Shown here piece after piece: positions 26,995 to 35,360 of a DNA stretch of 64,000 bases (position 1 is its first letter; each line of letters starts with the position of its first letter). The notes below the pieces were generated by a model. The model did no database searches, was not told where the DNA came from, and saw nothing but the letters and a program-made list of their open reading frames with translations. Source of the DNA: Saccharospirillum salsuginis (GTDB lineage Bacteria; Pseudomonadota; Gammaproteobacteria; Pseudomonadales; Natronospirillaceae). Location: NCBI RefSeq assembly GCF_014651855.1, contig NZ_BMXR01000016.1:1-64000 (forward strand). The letters run 5' to 3'. A program made the position numbers and the translations under genes.

Positions 26995-27717
26995 ATGAAA
27001 ACAGTGAAGCAAGCCTCTTTAATACTGGGAACTTCAATCATGATGATGGCCGGCTGCGCCTTTTCGGCGACCGTGGCCGGGCAGGGGGACATGCTGGAAA
27101 CCCGCTATGAGTTGCCGGCTTTGCAGCGGGTAGAGATCGGCGGAATCGGAGAGGTCAATCTGATCGAATCGGACCGCCGGGAACTGGTGGTCCATGCTCA
27201 GGAAAACGTCCTGGAATCACTGGTGATTACCATTCGTGGCGACGAACTGGACATCGGCCCGGAACGCGGCGTGAATTTCTCGGGTCGAACCGAGATTATC
27301 TACGATCTCTACATTCCGGAGGTTGAACACATCTCGTTGAGCGTCAGTTTGAACCTGCATTCCGATGGGTTTGCCACGCCTGATCTGACGCTGGATTTCA
27401 GTGGCAGTGTCGATGCGGACATGGTGCATCTGGACACACGCACCCTGAAACTGGATGCGGCCGGCAGCGCGGATGTGGATCTGTCCGGCAATACCGAACG
27501 GTTCATCATCGAAACCGCCGGCTCGGCCGACGTGAATGCCGAAGCGTTGCGGGCCCAGTTCGTTGACATCGACACCGCCGGTTCGGCATCGATTCGGGTA
27601 TGGGCCGAGCAACGGCTGACCGTGGACGCGGCGGGCTCGGCGGACGTTCGATACGCGGGCCGACCTCTGGTGGAGCAAAGTGCGGCCGGTTCCGCCAAAG
27701 TGCGCCCACTGAATTGA
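26995..27717 (+). CDS. DUF2807 (head-GIN) lipoprotein
   Basis: 240 residues. The N-terminal hydrophobic stretch ends in MMMAGC, a lipobox, so the protein is probably a lipoprotein. The rest is a DUF2807-type right-handed beta structure with short recurring AGSADV/AGSAxV turns near residues 157, 180, 198, 215 and 231. Such proteins are surface or periplasmic with unknown role. AGAAGGA precedes the ATG. The next gene, a small beta-barrel protein, follows after 243 bp. A sigma-54-like site lies upstream. Confidence 0.85.
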   Translation: MKTVKQASLILGTSIMMMAGCAFSATVAGQGDMLETRYELPALQRVEIGGIGEVNLIESDRRELVVHAQENVLESLVITIRGDELDIGPERGVNFSGRTEIIYDLYIPEVEHISLSVSLNLHSDGFATPDLTLDFSGSVDADMVHLDTRTLKLDAAGSADVDLSGNTERFIIETAGSADVNAEALRAQFVDIDTAGSASIRVWAEQRLTVDAAGSADVRYAGRPLVEQSAAGSAKVRPLN

Positions 27718-27960
27718 ATCACAATATAACGTTGGGGCCGGTCATTGATCCCAAATACAGGGGTAAGCGATCCGGCCCTGTACCGGGGTTGCCCGAACCT
27801 CGGGTAACCCCTAGATTGAAAGCATCTCTCGAATCCTGGATTCTTCCGGCTGGCTCTTGTCCAGGGAGAATTCGACAGGATGTATTCGCCGCAAGTCCAT
27901 CCTCCAGCGTCTTTCTTTCCCTGTTCATGGTTGAATGATTCATTGTTCGGGAGATTAAGG

Positions 27961-28533
27961 ATGAAACGCCTGTTTTTTGCATTCGTATTGACCCTGCTGG
28001 GAAGTTCTCCGGCTTTGGCCGAAGGCTTGTCCGATGGGTCGCTGGAATTGTCCATCAATGTTATTCGCTCCGAAGGCGCCTCTTTCGAAGCCGAGATCGC
28101 CGGTTCCACCGACTATCCGAGTTTTATGAGCGCTCCTATCCGCCTGGGTTATCAGTTGAACGATCAATTCACCTTGTTCGGTGGCTTTGCCCGGTTCAAC
28201 AAGTCCGTTGAACAGGGCAACACCGAAGGGTCGTTGAGTGCGACCGTATTCACCGGCGGTGCTCAGGCGCAATTGGACTCCGGGCTGATGATCGAAGCAA
28301 GCTGGTCACGCATCCTGTCCACGTCGGATGACGGTACTCAGGAAGCCGATTTTAAAGGCAACCACTTTGAGGTTTTCGCAGGGCGTCGGTTCCAGGCCTT
28401 GAACGGCCTCTACATCGAGCCCAAGGCCGGTGGCACTTTCGGCAGTGTGGAACTCGATGACAGCAATACCGATCAGTCTTTCCAGGACGGTTTGGGTACC
28501 GAGTTCGCATTAACGCTGGGGTACGTTCTCTAA
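27961..28533 (+). CDS. Small outer-membrane beta-barrel protein
   Basis: 190 residues starting at the ATG preceded by TAAGGA; an earlier in-frame ATG at 27880 lacks a signal peptide at the right place. A signal peptide (residues 1-20, FVLTLLGSSPALA) is followed by alternating polar/hydrophobic strands and an aromatic/hydrophobic C-terminus (FALTLGYVL), as expected of an eight-stranded barrel. It resembles the OmpA-like/OprG-like beta-barrel superfamily but I cannot name a subfamily. Its function is unknown. Confidence 0.75.
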   Translation: MKRLFFAFVLTLLGSSPALAEGLSDGSLELSINVIRSEGASFEAEIAGSTDYPSFMSAPIRLGYQLNDQFTLFGGFARFNKSVEQGNTEGSLSATVFTGGAQAQLDSGLMIEASWSRILSTSDDGTQEADFKGNHFEVFAGRRFQALNGLYIEPKAGGTFGSVELDDSNTDQSFQDGLGTEFALTLGYVL

Positions 28534-28767
28534 ACCTGCACGGAGCCCGGCCCGGCCGGGCAGTCTGCTTTAGGACGAGTTCACCTTCCAAAGGGGCCTG
28601 GTGCGTACCGGTAAACTTCAGGATGACGATGCGAACCATCTCCCCGCCGATGCCGGCATTATCGATTCCATAGAAGACCTTAGAGATTGGATGAATGGGA
28701 CCTAAAGCTGGACTAAGCAGGATCAAGCTGGCACCTTGGGTCTTTCCAGTCTGTCGATAAGAAAGCC

Positions 28768-29385
28768 ATGTATATTCCATCCGCCATGCAAATGCCGTCC
28801 TGCCAGGCGGCCTGGGATTTTATCGAACAATACAGCTTCGGATGCCTGATGTCGTCCGAGTTAGTGGGTACTCATTTACCGTTTATCCTTAAGCGGGAAG
28901 AGGGTGCATTCGGAACGCTCTACGGGCATTTCGCTCGCGCCAACCCTCATTGGAAAACCCTGGACGGGCAATCGGTCCTGGTTGTTTTCAATGGACCGCA
29001 TGCCTACATATCGCCACGCTGGTATGCCAAAGGTCCGGCGGTACCCACCTGGAATTATGCGGCGGTGCATGCCAAGGGATCACTGTCGTTACTCAACGCC
29101 GAACAGACACTGGAGTGTGTGGACGAACTGGTTTCACAGCATGACCCGGCGGTGTCGGAAAACGCCGATCTCATGCCTGACACCTTTAAACAAAAGCTGT
29201 TGAACGGCATTGTCGGTTTCAAGGTCGAGCTGACCCATCTGGAAGGAAAATGGAAGCTCGGTCAGCATCGCAGCCGGGACGACCAGGCGGGTGTTCACCG
29301 TCATCTCGGCGAATCAGATTCCCGAGAGGCACAGGCGCTGGCCGATTACATGACGGCATTGAACATTGGGACCGGTCATGAGTAG
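28768..29385 (+). CDS. PaiB-type FMN-binding protein
   Basis: 205 residues. Features of the PaiB family (FMN-binding split-barrel, described as a negative transcriptional regulator in Bacillus) are MYIPSAM at the start, the THLPFIL strand, GHFARANPHW, ISPRWYAK, VPTWNYAAVHAKG and a C-terminal LLNGIVGFKVELTHLEGKWKLGQ with N/H-rich end. The regulatory role is only known from Bacillus; in this host it may be an FMN oxidoreductase. Single gene. Confidence 0.9.
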   Translation: MYIPSAMQMPSCQAAWDFIEQYSFGCLMSSELVGTHLPFILKREEGAFGTLYGHFARANPHWKTLDGQSVLVVFNGPHAYISPRWYAKGPAVPTWNYAAVHAKGSLSLLNAEQTLECVDELVSQHDPAVSENADLMPDTFKQKLLNGIVGFKVELTHLEGKWKLGQHRSRDDQAGVHRHLGESDSREAQALADYMTALNIGTGHE

Positions 29386-29528
29386 GGCAAGTTATGAAGA
29401 ACTTGCCGGAACCATCAGCCGGATTCAACGGTGACAAGACCGGCTATCAAATACGGTTTGTCGAATCATAGACGTTGCATGGGGCCACCCGACTCTACGC
29501 CGGAGATCGAGTGACCATGGGTTAAGAA

Positions 29529-30002
29529 TCAATCCATGTCGTGGTCCATGCCGCCACTGCGTTTCTCGACGGCGAATTCCACGTCGATGTTGCCGGCGTG
29601 CTCGAATGTCAGAGTGACCGGGACTTTTTCACCATCGACCAGCGGCGAGTCCATTCCCATGAACATGACGTGGTAACCACCGGGTTGCAGACTTCGGCTT
29701 TCACCAGCCGGTATCAGCAAGCCTTCCGGTCGATGCTCCATTTTCATCACGTCGCCTTCCTGTCGGGTTTCGTGAATCTGGACTTCGCGCGCGAAGGGCG
29801 CTGAGCCTCCGAGCAGGGTCTCATCCTGGTCGGAGCCGTTGTGTATGGTGAGGAAACCACCGCCGACCGTTACCCCTGGAGGAGTTGCCCGGGCCCAGGG
29901 ATGGGCGATGGTGAGGTCATGGTGTTGATAGTCGTGGGCCAGGCTCAGGGCGCTGAACATCAGGGATGCCGCCGCGGCGAACAGACGTTTTTTCATAATC
30001 AT
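29529..30002 (-). CDS. Periplasmic copper chaperone PCuAC
   Basis: 157 residues from the ATG preceded by GAAGGA at 6 nt; an upstream in-frame start at 30047 is rejected because it displaces the signal peptide. The signal peptide is KKRLFAAAASLMFSALSLA. The Cu(I) motif H..M...H.M is visible: HETRQEGDVM, then a GGYHVMFMG segment. Family members deliver Cu(I) to the Cu-A/Cu-B sites of cytochrome oxidase. The C-terminus is Met/His/Asp rich (GGMDHDMD), adding possible metal ligands. It is probably co-transcribed with the upstream DUF2946-like gene, 25 bp away. Confidence 0.92.
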   Translation of the reverse strand: MIMKKRLFAAAASLMFSALSLAHDYQHHDLTIAHPWARATPPGVTVGGGFLTIHNGSDQDETLLGGSAPFAREVQIHETRQEGDVMKMEHRPEGLLIPAGESRSLQPGGYHVMFMGMDSPLVDGEKVPVTLTFEHAGNIDVEFAVEKRSGGMDHDMD

Positions 30003-30027
30003 GATGAATCCTTCTCGAAATGAATGG

Positions 30028-30399
30028 TTAGGCAATGTGCGGGACATGCGGCCTGATGGGCGGTCCCCTTGCCAGGTAGTTCGAGACGGAAGTTTCGGGA
30101 GGTGCGGCCCGGAAGGCCGTTGAGGGAGGGATTGCCCGGCCCGGTGAGCCTATGGCGATAGGCAGCTCGACAAGGCCCGGCGAATACTGGATGCAAGGGC
30201 AGGTTTCATCCGGATGCTCGGCCGCGGGTGATTCGCCCGACTCGATCGCAACCACCACCACACCGGCACTGGCGCACAATCGCATCCAGCGGCCGTCCAC
30301 CGCGCCCTGGGCATTGATGGCGGGCACCAGGAAAAAGCAGAGCCAGCAGATAACCTGCAGGACGAGGCCATTGTGGAGTCGGCGGCGAGTGAATGTCAT
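30028..30399 (-). CDS. DUF2946-like membrane or secreted small protein
   Basis: 123 residues. An N-terminal hydrophobic segment (NGLVLQVICWLCFFLVPAINAQ) is followed by LCASAGVVVV and a Cys motif (HPDETCPC), a layout seen in DUF2946 proteins that commonly neighbour copper-handling genes. It directly precedes the PCuAC copper chaperone on the same strand, which supports the call. The ribosome-binding site is poor. A role in copper handling is inferred from context only. Confidence 0.65.
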   Translation of the reverse strand: MTFTRRRLHNGLVLQVICWLCFFLVPAINAQGAVDGRWMRLCASAGVVVVAIESGESPAAEHPDETCPCIQYSPGLVELPIAIGSPGRAIPPSTAFRAAPPETSVSNYLARGPPIRPHVPHIA

Positions 30400-30509
30400 C
30401 GGGGAAGAGCATGGCTCGGTGATGGACCAAGCGTGACTTTACCCGCATTCGGCCGGTCGGGGCAACCGGGGTTGGGGTCGGCCCGGTGCGAAACCGGGCC
30501 GGGTGGGGA

Positions 30510-31601
30510 TCACACGTTGAAGCGGAAGTGCATGACATCGCCGTCTTTAACGATGTAATCCTTGCCTTCCAGGCGCCATTTGCCGGCTTCTTTGGCACCG
30601 GCTTCGCCGTTGTATTGAACATAGTCGTCGTAGGAGACGGTTTCGGCGCGAATGAAGCCTTTCTCGAAGTCGGTGTGGATCACGCCGGCCGCCTGGGGAG
30701 CGGTGGCGCCGACCTTGACCGTCCAGGCACGTACTTCCTTCACACCGGCGGTGAAATAGGTCTGCAGGCCCAGCAGTGTGTAGGCGGCACGAATCACCCG
30801 GTGCAGGCCCGGCTCTTCCATGCCCAGGTCGGCCAGGAATTCGGTTTTTTCGTCGTCTTCCAGCTCGGCGATTTCGGACTCCAGTTTGTTGCAGATGGCC
30901 ACCACCTCGGCGTTTTCCTCGGCCGCGATGGCATGGACCTTGTCCAGATAAGGGTTGTTCTCGAATCCGTCCTCGTCGACGTTGGCGATGTAGAGCGTCG
31001 GCTTGGTGGTTAGGAAGAAGAACTGTTTCAGGTCGGCCTTTTCGTCGTCGGTCAGGTCGACGCTGCGAATGGGTTTGGCTTCATCCAGGGCCGGCTTGAT
31101 CTTCTCCAAAAGCGCGACCAGGCGAATGGCTTCCTTGTCCTGACCCTTGGCCTTCTTCTGCAGCTTGGTCAGTTGCTTTTCCACCGCGTCCAGGTCGGCC
31201 AGTGCCAGTTCGGTGTTGATCACCTCAATGTCGGACTGGGGGTCGATCTGGTTGGCGACGTGGATGACGTTGTCGTTCTCGAAGCAGCGCACGACATGGG
31301 CAATGGCGTCGGTCTCGCGAATATTGGCCAGGAACTGGTTGCCCAGGCCCTCGCCCTTGGAGGCACCGGCGACCAGGCCAGCGATATCGACGAATTCCAT
31401 GGTGGTCGGAATCGATTTTTCCGGTTTCACGATCTCGACCAGTTTGTCCTGACGCGGGTCGGGTACGGGTACGACGCCCGTGTTCGGCTCGATGGTGCAG
31501 AACGGGAAGTTTTCGGCGTCGATGCCGGCCTTGGTCAGGGCATTGAAGAGGGTCGATTTACCGACATTGGGCAAGCCAACGATGCCGCATTTAATCCCCA
31601 T
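30510..31601 (-). CDS. ychF: Ribosome-binding ATPase YchF
   Basis: 363 residues, family length. OBG-type P-loop protein: G1 GLPNVGKST (residues ~8-16), G3 DIAGLVAGASKGEGLG, G4-like NVDE (which favours ATP over GTP in this family), a helical insertion, and a C-terminal TGS-like domain with TYFTAGVKEVRAWTV, TDFEKGFIRAE and GKDYIVKDGDVMHFRFNV. It binds ribosomes and responds to oxidative stress. It follows pth by 27 bp in the minus-strand operon. Confidence 0.97.
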   Translation of the reverse strand: MGIKCGIVGLPNVGKSTLFNALTKAGIDAENFPFCTIEPNTGVVPVPDPRQDKLVEIVKPEKSIPTTMEFVDIAGLVAGASKGEGLGNQFLANIRETDAIAHVVRCFENDNVIHVANQIDPQSDIEVINTELALADLDAVEKQLTKLQKKAKGQDKEAIRLVALLEKIKPALDEAKPIRSVDLTDDEKADLKQFFFLTTKPTLYIANVDEDGFENNPYLDKVHAIAAEENAEVVAICNKLESEIAELEDDEKTEFLADLGMEEPGLHRVIRAAYTLLGLQTYFTAGVKEVRAWTVKVGATAPQAAGVIHTDFEKGFIRAETVSYDDYVQYNGEAGAKEAGKWRLEGKDYIVKDGDVMHFRFNV

Positions 31602-31628
31602 GGTGTTGTCTCCTGAAAACGATCGCCG

Positions 31629-32219
31629 TTACTCGGCTTTGAATTGATGCAGTTGGTTCATGGCTTTTTGCCAATCGCCGGCGACAACGCGTGGCGTATG
31701 GTCGATCGCCGCTTCGATGGCACGATCCAGACGGATTCGGTCGTCCGGATGGGCCTTGCTGAGTACGTAATTGACAACTTCGCCCGATGAGCCCGGATGG
31801 CCGATGCCCAGGCGAAGCCGATAGAAATTCCTGTTGTTGGCCAACCGCGCGACGATGTCGCGCAGGCCGTTGTGGCCACCATGACCGCCACCCTGTTTGA
31901 ATCGGGCCACGCCGGGCGGCAGGTCCAGTTCGTCGTGGGCGACCAGGATCTGTTCCGGGGCGATCTTGAAGAACTGGGCGAAGGCGCCCACGCTCTGACC
32001 GCTGCGGTTCATGAAAGTCATCGGCTTCATCAGCCAGACGCTCTGGCCGGCCAGGTTCACCTTGCAGGTTTCGGCCTGGTATTTGGTGTCCAGTTTCCAG
32101 CTGGCGCCGCATTCACGGGCCAGTGCATCGACGTATTCGAAGCCGGCGTTGTGTCGGGTGGCGTCGTATTGGGCGCCCGGGTTACCGAGGCCGACGATGA
32201 GGCTGATGGCGTCTTTCAT
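31629..32219 (-). CDS. pth: Peptidyl-tRNA hydrolase
   Basis: 196 residues, normal length. Catalytic His is at residue 23 in TRHNAGF. GLGNPG, KPMTFMNRSGQSV and VAHDELDLPPG (catalytic-site Asp) and GHNGLRDI are all present. It releases peptides from tRNA dropped by stalled ribosomes. Order rplY-pth-ychF on the minus strand is the usual gammaproteobacterial arrangement. Confidence 0.97.
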   Translation of the reverse strand: MKDAISLIVGLGNPGAQYDATRHNAGFEYVDALARECGASWKLDTKYQAETCKVNLAGQSVWLMKPMTFMNRSGQSVGAFAQFFKIAPEQILVAHDELDLPPGVARFKQGGGHGGHNGLRDIVARLANNRNFYRLRLGIGHPGSSGEVVNYVLSKAHPDDRIRLDRAIEAAIDHTPRVVAGDWQKAMNQLHQFKAE

Positions 32220-32241
32220 GATGAGACCGATGTTTAAATGG

Positions 32242-32297
32242 GTCGCGCACGGAGTGCGCTCCTACGGTTTGTCGTAGGAGCGCACTCCGTACGCGAC
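32242..32297. repeat. REP-like hairpin between rplY and pth
   Basis: A 25-bp stem, perfect apart from one C-A mispairing, has arms 32242-32266 and 32273-32297 and contains GGAGTGCGCTCCTACG and CGTAGGAGCGCACTCC. The loop is 6 nt. There is no T-run, so it is a REP-type element rather than a classical terminator. Confidence 0.75.
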
Positions 32298-32375
32298 CAG
32301 TATACCGTTAGCACAACGTGCACAAACACTGCTCCCGCACATCCATGTGCTCCGCAGCATAAGTGCATCCATGCA

Positions 32376-32399
32376 CAAAAAAGGGCCTTACGGCCCTTG
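32376..32399 (-). terminator. Rho-independent terminator of rplY
   Basis: On the minus strand, AAGGGCC-GTAA-GGCCCTT is followed by a T-run. It lies 25 bp after the rplY stop. Confidence 0.85.
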
Positions 32400-32423
32400 T
32401 TCGAAGCGAAACGGTGCGAAGAT

Positions 32424-33065
32424 TTACTCTTCCGCCGCTTCCTCTTCGCCTTCTTCGCCTTCAGCCAGAGCCTTGCCGGCCGGCTTGATGACGGATACGA
32501 CCGGAGCGTCGTGGCTGGCGCCCTTGTTCAGTTCGACCAGAGACACGCCTTTCGGCAGTTTCAGGTCGGACAGGTGAAGGACGGCGCCCAGTTCGATGTC
32601 GGCCATATCGACTTCGATGAATTCCGGCAGGTCGCTGACCTTGCAGTTAACGTCCACTTCAGTGGCGCTGTGCTGAATCTTGCCACCTTGCAGTTTAACA
32701 GCCTTGCACTGGTCTTCGTTCAGGAAGTGCAGCGGCACTTTCTTGTGGACCACGGTGCTCTTGGTCACGCGCTCGAAGTCGGCGTGCAGCGGCAGGCCAC
32801 GGGCCGGCTCACGCTGAACGTCCATCAGAATGGCTTGCTCTTCTTTGTCGCCGATCTTGATGGTCAGTACGTGAGAGTAAAAGGCTTCGCTCTTCATGGA
32901 GCGGCTCAGTTCGCGCTCTTCCAGCGTCAGGCTGGTCGGTTTGCGATTCTTGGCGCCGCCGTAAATGATGGCCGGCACCTTGCCTTCACGACGCAGGCGG
33001 CGGCTCGCACCCTTCCCCGCGACCTCACGCACTTCGGCGCTCAACGTAAAAATATCGTTAGACAT
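32424..33065 (-). CDS. rplY: 50S ribosomal protein L25 (Ctc form)
   Basis: 213 residues from the ATG preceded by GGAG. The N-terminal L25 domain (GKGASRRLRREGKVPAIIYG) binds 5S rRNA. The C-terminal Ctc domain (VDVNCKVSDLPEFIEVDM, GAVLHLSDLKLPKGV) makes this the long two-domain form. The tail is strongly acidic (GEEGEEEAAEE). A longer open frame upstream adds 17 residues without a ribosome-binding site and is rejected. Its own terminator lies downstream. Confidence 0.97.
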   Translation of the reverse strand: MSNDIFTLSAEVREVAGKGASRRLRREGKVPAIIYGGAKNRKPTSLTLEERELSRSMKSEAFYSHVLTIKIGDKEEQAILMDVQREPARGLPLHADFERVTKSTVVHKKVPLHFLNEDQCKAVKLQGGKIQHSATEVDVNCKVSDLPEFIEVDMADIELGAVLHLSDLKLPKGVSLVELNKGASHDAPVVSVIKPAGKALAEGEEGEEEAAEE

Positions 33066-33207
33066 TGTCAGTCTCCAAATAATAGCGACACAGGACCGCG
33101 ACCAGCCCCGTGCCACTGTTCATCGACGATCGGGTAATCCCGATACGAGTTAAATAGGTTGGAATGTTGTCAGGATTTGCTCCGAACTAACGTGATTTTC
33201 GCGTTAA

Positions 33208-34146
33208 TTACCGGAACATGGCGCTGATCGATTCCTCATTGCTTACCCGGCGAATGGACTCCGCAAGGACCCCGGCCATGGAAAGCTGGCGGATATTAGC
33301 ACAGTTTTTCGCGGCTTCCGAGAGCGGAATGGTGTCGGTCACCACCAATTCGATTTTTGAGTTGGCGATGCGCTCGACAGCCGGACCGGAGAGGATGGGG
33401 TGAACGGCGTACGCCACGACTTTCTTGGCTCCGAACTTGACCAGCGCCTCGGCGGCCTGGCACAGGGTGCCGGCGGTATCGACCATGTCGTCGACCAGAA
33501 TACAGGTCCGGTCTTTGACATCGCCGATGATGTTCATGATCTCGGCCTGGTTGGCTTTCGGCCGGCGTTTGTCGATGATCGCCAGATCCGCGCCCAGTTG
33601 CTTGGCAACGGCCCGGGCGCGCACCACGCCGCCGACATCGGGGGAGACGACCATCAGATTGTCGCTTTCCTGGCGCTGAATGTCGTCGAGCAAAACCGGC
33701 GAGCCGTAGATGTTGTCCACCGGAATGCTGAAGAAGCCCTGTATCTGGTCGGCGTGCAGGTCGACGGTCAGGATGCGGTCGATGCCAACGACGGTCAGCA
33801 TGTCGGCCACCACCTTGGCGGAGATGGGGACACGCGAACTGCGCGGGCGCCGATCCTGACGGGCGTAGCCGAAATAGGGCATGACCGCCGTGATGCGACC
33901 GGCCGATGCACGGCGCAACGCGTCGGCCAGCAGGATGATTTCCATCAGGTTGTCGTTGGTCGGAGCGCAGGTGGGCTGAATGATGAAGACGTCGGCACCG
34001 CGAACGTTTTCATTGATGTCGATGGCGGTTTCGCCATCGCTGAACTTGGTGATGGTGGCATCACCCATGGGGATGCACAGACGTTCAACCACTTGGTTGG
34101 CGAGATCGGGGTTGGCGTTCCCCGTAAAAACCATCATTTTTGACAC
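33208..34146 (-). CDS. prs: Ribose-phosphate pyrophosphokinase
   Basis: 312 residues. Class I PRPP synthetase: MMVFTGNANPDLA at the start, PYFGYARQDRRPRSSRVPIS (ATP loop), the VDLHADQIQGFF segment, DKRRPKANQ and the PRPP-binding loop CILVDDMVDTAGT. It makes PRPP for purine, pyrimidine, histidine and NAD synthesis. Located between ispE and rplY on the minus strand, as in related bacteria. Confidence 0.97.
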   Translation of the reverse strand: MSKMMVFTGNANPDLANQVVERLCIPMGDATITKFSDGETAIDINENVRGADVFIIQPTCAPTNDNLMEIILLADALRRASAGRITAVMPYFGYARQDRRPRSSRVPISAKVVADMLTVVGIDRILTVDLHADQIQGFFSIPVDNIYGSPVLLDDIQRQESDNLMVVSPDVGGVVRARAVAKQLGADLAIIDKRRPKANQAEIMNIIGDVKDRTCILVDDMVDTAGTLCQAAEALVKFGAKKVVAYAVHPILSGPAVERIANSKIELVVTDTIPLSEAAKNCANIRQLSMAGVLAESIRRVSNEESISAMFR

Positions 34147-34183
34147 TTCGGACCACCCTTGATTGGTATTGAGCTAAAACTCG

Positions 34184-34208
34184 ATCGGGTGGCCCGCAAC
34201 CACCCGAT
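34184..34208 (-). other. Hairpin between ispE and prs
   Basis: ATCGGGTGG and CCACCCGAT form a perfect 9-bp stem with a 7-nt loop. Minus-strand bases after it (CGAGTTTTAG) are only mildly T-rich, so it is at most a weak attenuator. In many relatives a tRNA-Gln gene occupies this spot; there is none here. Confidence 0.5.
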
Positions 34209-34227
34209 ATGGAAATCGGTGTTGCGG

Positions 34228-35085
34228 TCAGGCCTGGTCGGCCAGGGCTCGCTGCAATGGCGATTGATTGACTCCCCGGCCAATAAAGCCGCTGTAGCCG
34301 GGGTTTCGCTCTGTGATGGTGCGCAGAATCGTTTGAGCTGCCATATCGCTTTGCGTCTGTACGAATACACAAGCTCCACTCCCGCTGAGCCTGACCGAGC
34401 CGTACTGGGACAGTTGCTCGATGGCGTGATCGATATTGGGGTAGAGCGTTCTCGCCACGGGTTCGAAATCGTTGTGTCCGGCCCCCGTCAGCGCGGTGCG
34501 TATTGTGCTGACAGGGGTATTGCGTGTCAATTGAGGGTGCCTGAACAGGGCCGGCGTGCTGACGTGAACGCCGGGGTGGATGACGACGAACCAGTGTTCG
34601 GGCAATTCCACCGGTGTCAGCTCCTCGCCGATCCCCTCGGCCCAGGCGCTGCGTCCGCGAACGAACACCGGGACGTCCGCGCCCAGCGTCAGGCCGATCT
34701 CGGCCAGGGCGTCTTCGTCCAGACCCAGCTGCCACAGGTGATTCAGGCCGACCAGCGCCGTGGCGCAATCCGAACTGCCACCGCCGATGCCGCCGCCCAT
34801 GGGCAGCCGCTTGGTGAGCTGGATGTCGGCACCGCCGGTGTGGCCGGTGGCGTCTTGCAGGGCGCGGGCGGCACGGGTGATCAGGTTGTCTTCGTTGGCG
34901 ACATCCGGGATGGACGGGGAGACGCGCACCTCTGTGTCGTGCCGGGGCGTCAGGGTCAGCTCATCGCCAAAATCCAGCAACTGAAACAATGTCTGCAGCC
35001 GGTGATAGCCGTCATCCCGACGGCCGACGATGTGCAGCATCAGGTTCAGCTTGGCCGGAGCCGGCAGTGTCAGGGTGGCGGTCAA
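34228..35085 (-). CDS. ispE: 4-diphosphocytidyl-2-C-methyl-D-erythritol kinase
   Basis: 285 residues from a TTG start preceded by GGAGG at 5 nt; this gives the normal family length (E. coli 283). An ATG at 35124 would add 13 residues with no ribosome-binding site. Features are PAPAKLNLMLHI, the GHMP kinase ATP loop PMGGGIGGGSSDCA, GADVPVF and C-terminal RLSGSGACVFV. It phosphorylates CDP-ME in the MEP isoprenoid pathway. It is the first gene of the ispE-prs block; lolB, its usual upstream neighbour, is absent, and the TRAP gene is divergent instead. Confidence 0.95.
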   Translation of the reverse strand: MTATLTLPAPAKLNLMLHIVGRRDDGYHRLQTLFQLLDFGDELTLTPRHDTEVRVSPSIPDVANEDNLITRAARALQDATGHTGGADIQLTKRLPMGGGIGGGSSDCATALVGLNHLWQLGLDEDALAEIGLTLGADVPVFVRGRSAWAEGIGEELTPVELPEHWFVVIHPGVHVSTPALFRHPQLTRNTPVSTIRTALTGAGHNDFEPVARTLYPNIDHAIEQLSQYGSVRLSGSGACVFVQTQSDMAAQTILRTITERNPGYSGFIGRGVNQSPLQRALADQA

Positions 35086-35156
35086 AGCAGCCTCCGAAAT
35101 GAATGGTCGAGCGATGCGGATCATACCGCAATCCGTGCGTCCGCGCCGCCGGAGTC

Positions 35157-35210
35157 TTGGGTGGAATTCCACCCAAAGTCGCGAGTCCCTTGAGTTGGTC
35201 CCCACCCAAT
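35157..35210 (+). promoter_or_regulatory. Candidate DctD-type activator sites
   Basis: TTGGGTGGAATTCCACCCAA (35157-35176) is a perfect 20-bp palindrome. A second, imperfect site TTGGTCCCCACCCAA follows at 35195-35209. They lie about 120 and 85 bp upstream of the start predicted from the sigma-54 promoter, the distance usual for NtrC/DctD enhancer sites. Assignment to the DctD-like protein at 40573 is inferred. Confidence 0.6.
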
Positions 35211-35260
35211 CGTTGCGCTTCGGGTATCGGAAATGCCCATTGTAGAGCCTTTTCGTTAGT

Positions 35261-35276
35261 TGGCACCCCGGTTGCA
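35261..35276 (+). promoter_or_regulatory. Sigma-54 (RpoN) promoter
   Basis: TGGCACCCCGGTTGCA is an exact match to the -24/-12 consensus TGGCAC-N5-TTGCA. Transcription should start near 35287, about 74 bp before the TAXI binding-protein gene. A sigma-54-dependent activator gene is encoded at the end of the same gene cluster. Confidence 0.88.
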
Positions 35277-35360
35277 ATAGCCTGGGTACGAAAGCCCGCA
35301 GAGGCTTCGAATCGCCACAGTGAATACTCACAACAAAGACAACAACGATTGGAGTAAGAC

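Noticed and set aside
34184..34208. Hairpin between ispE and prs as a tRNA-Gln
   Set aside because: Only one stem and no D-arm, T-arm or CCA; it is a simple hairpin.
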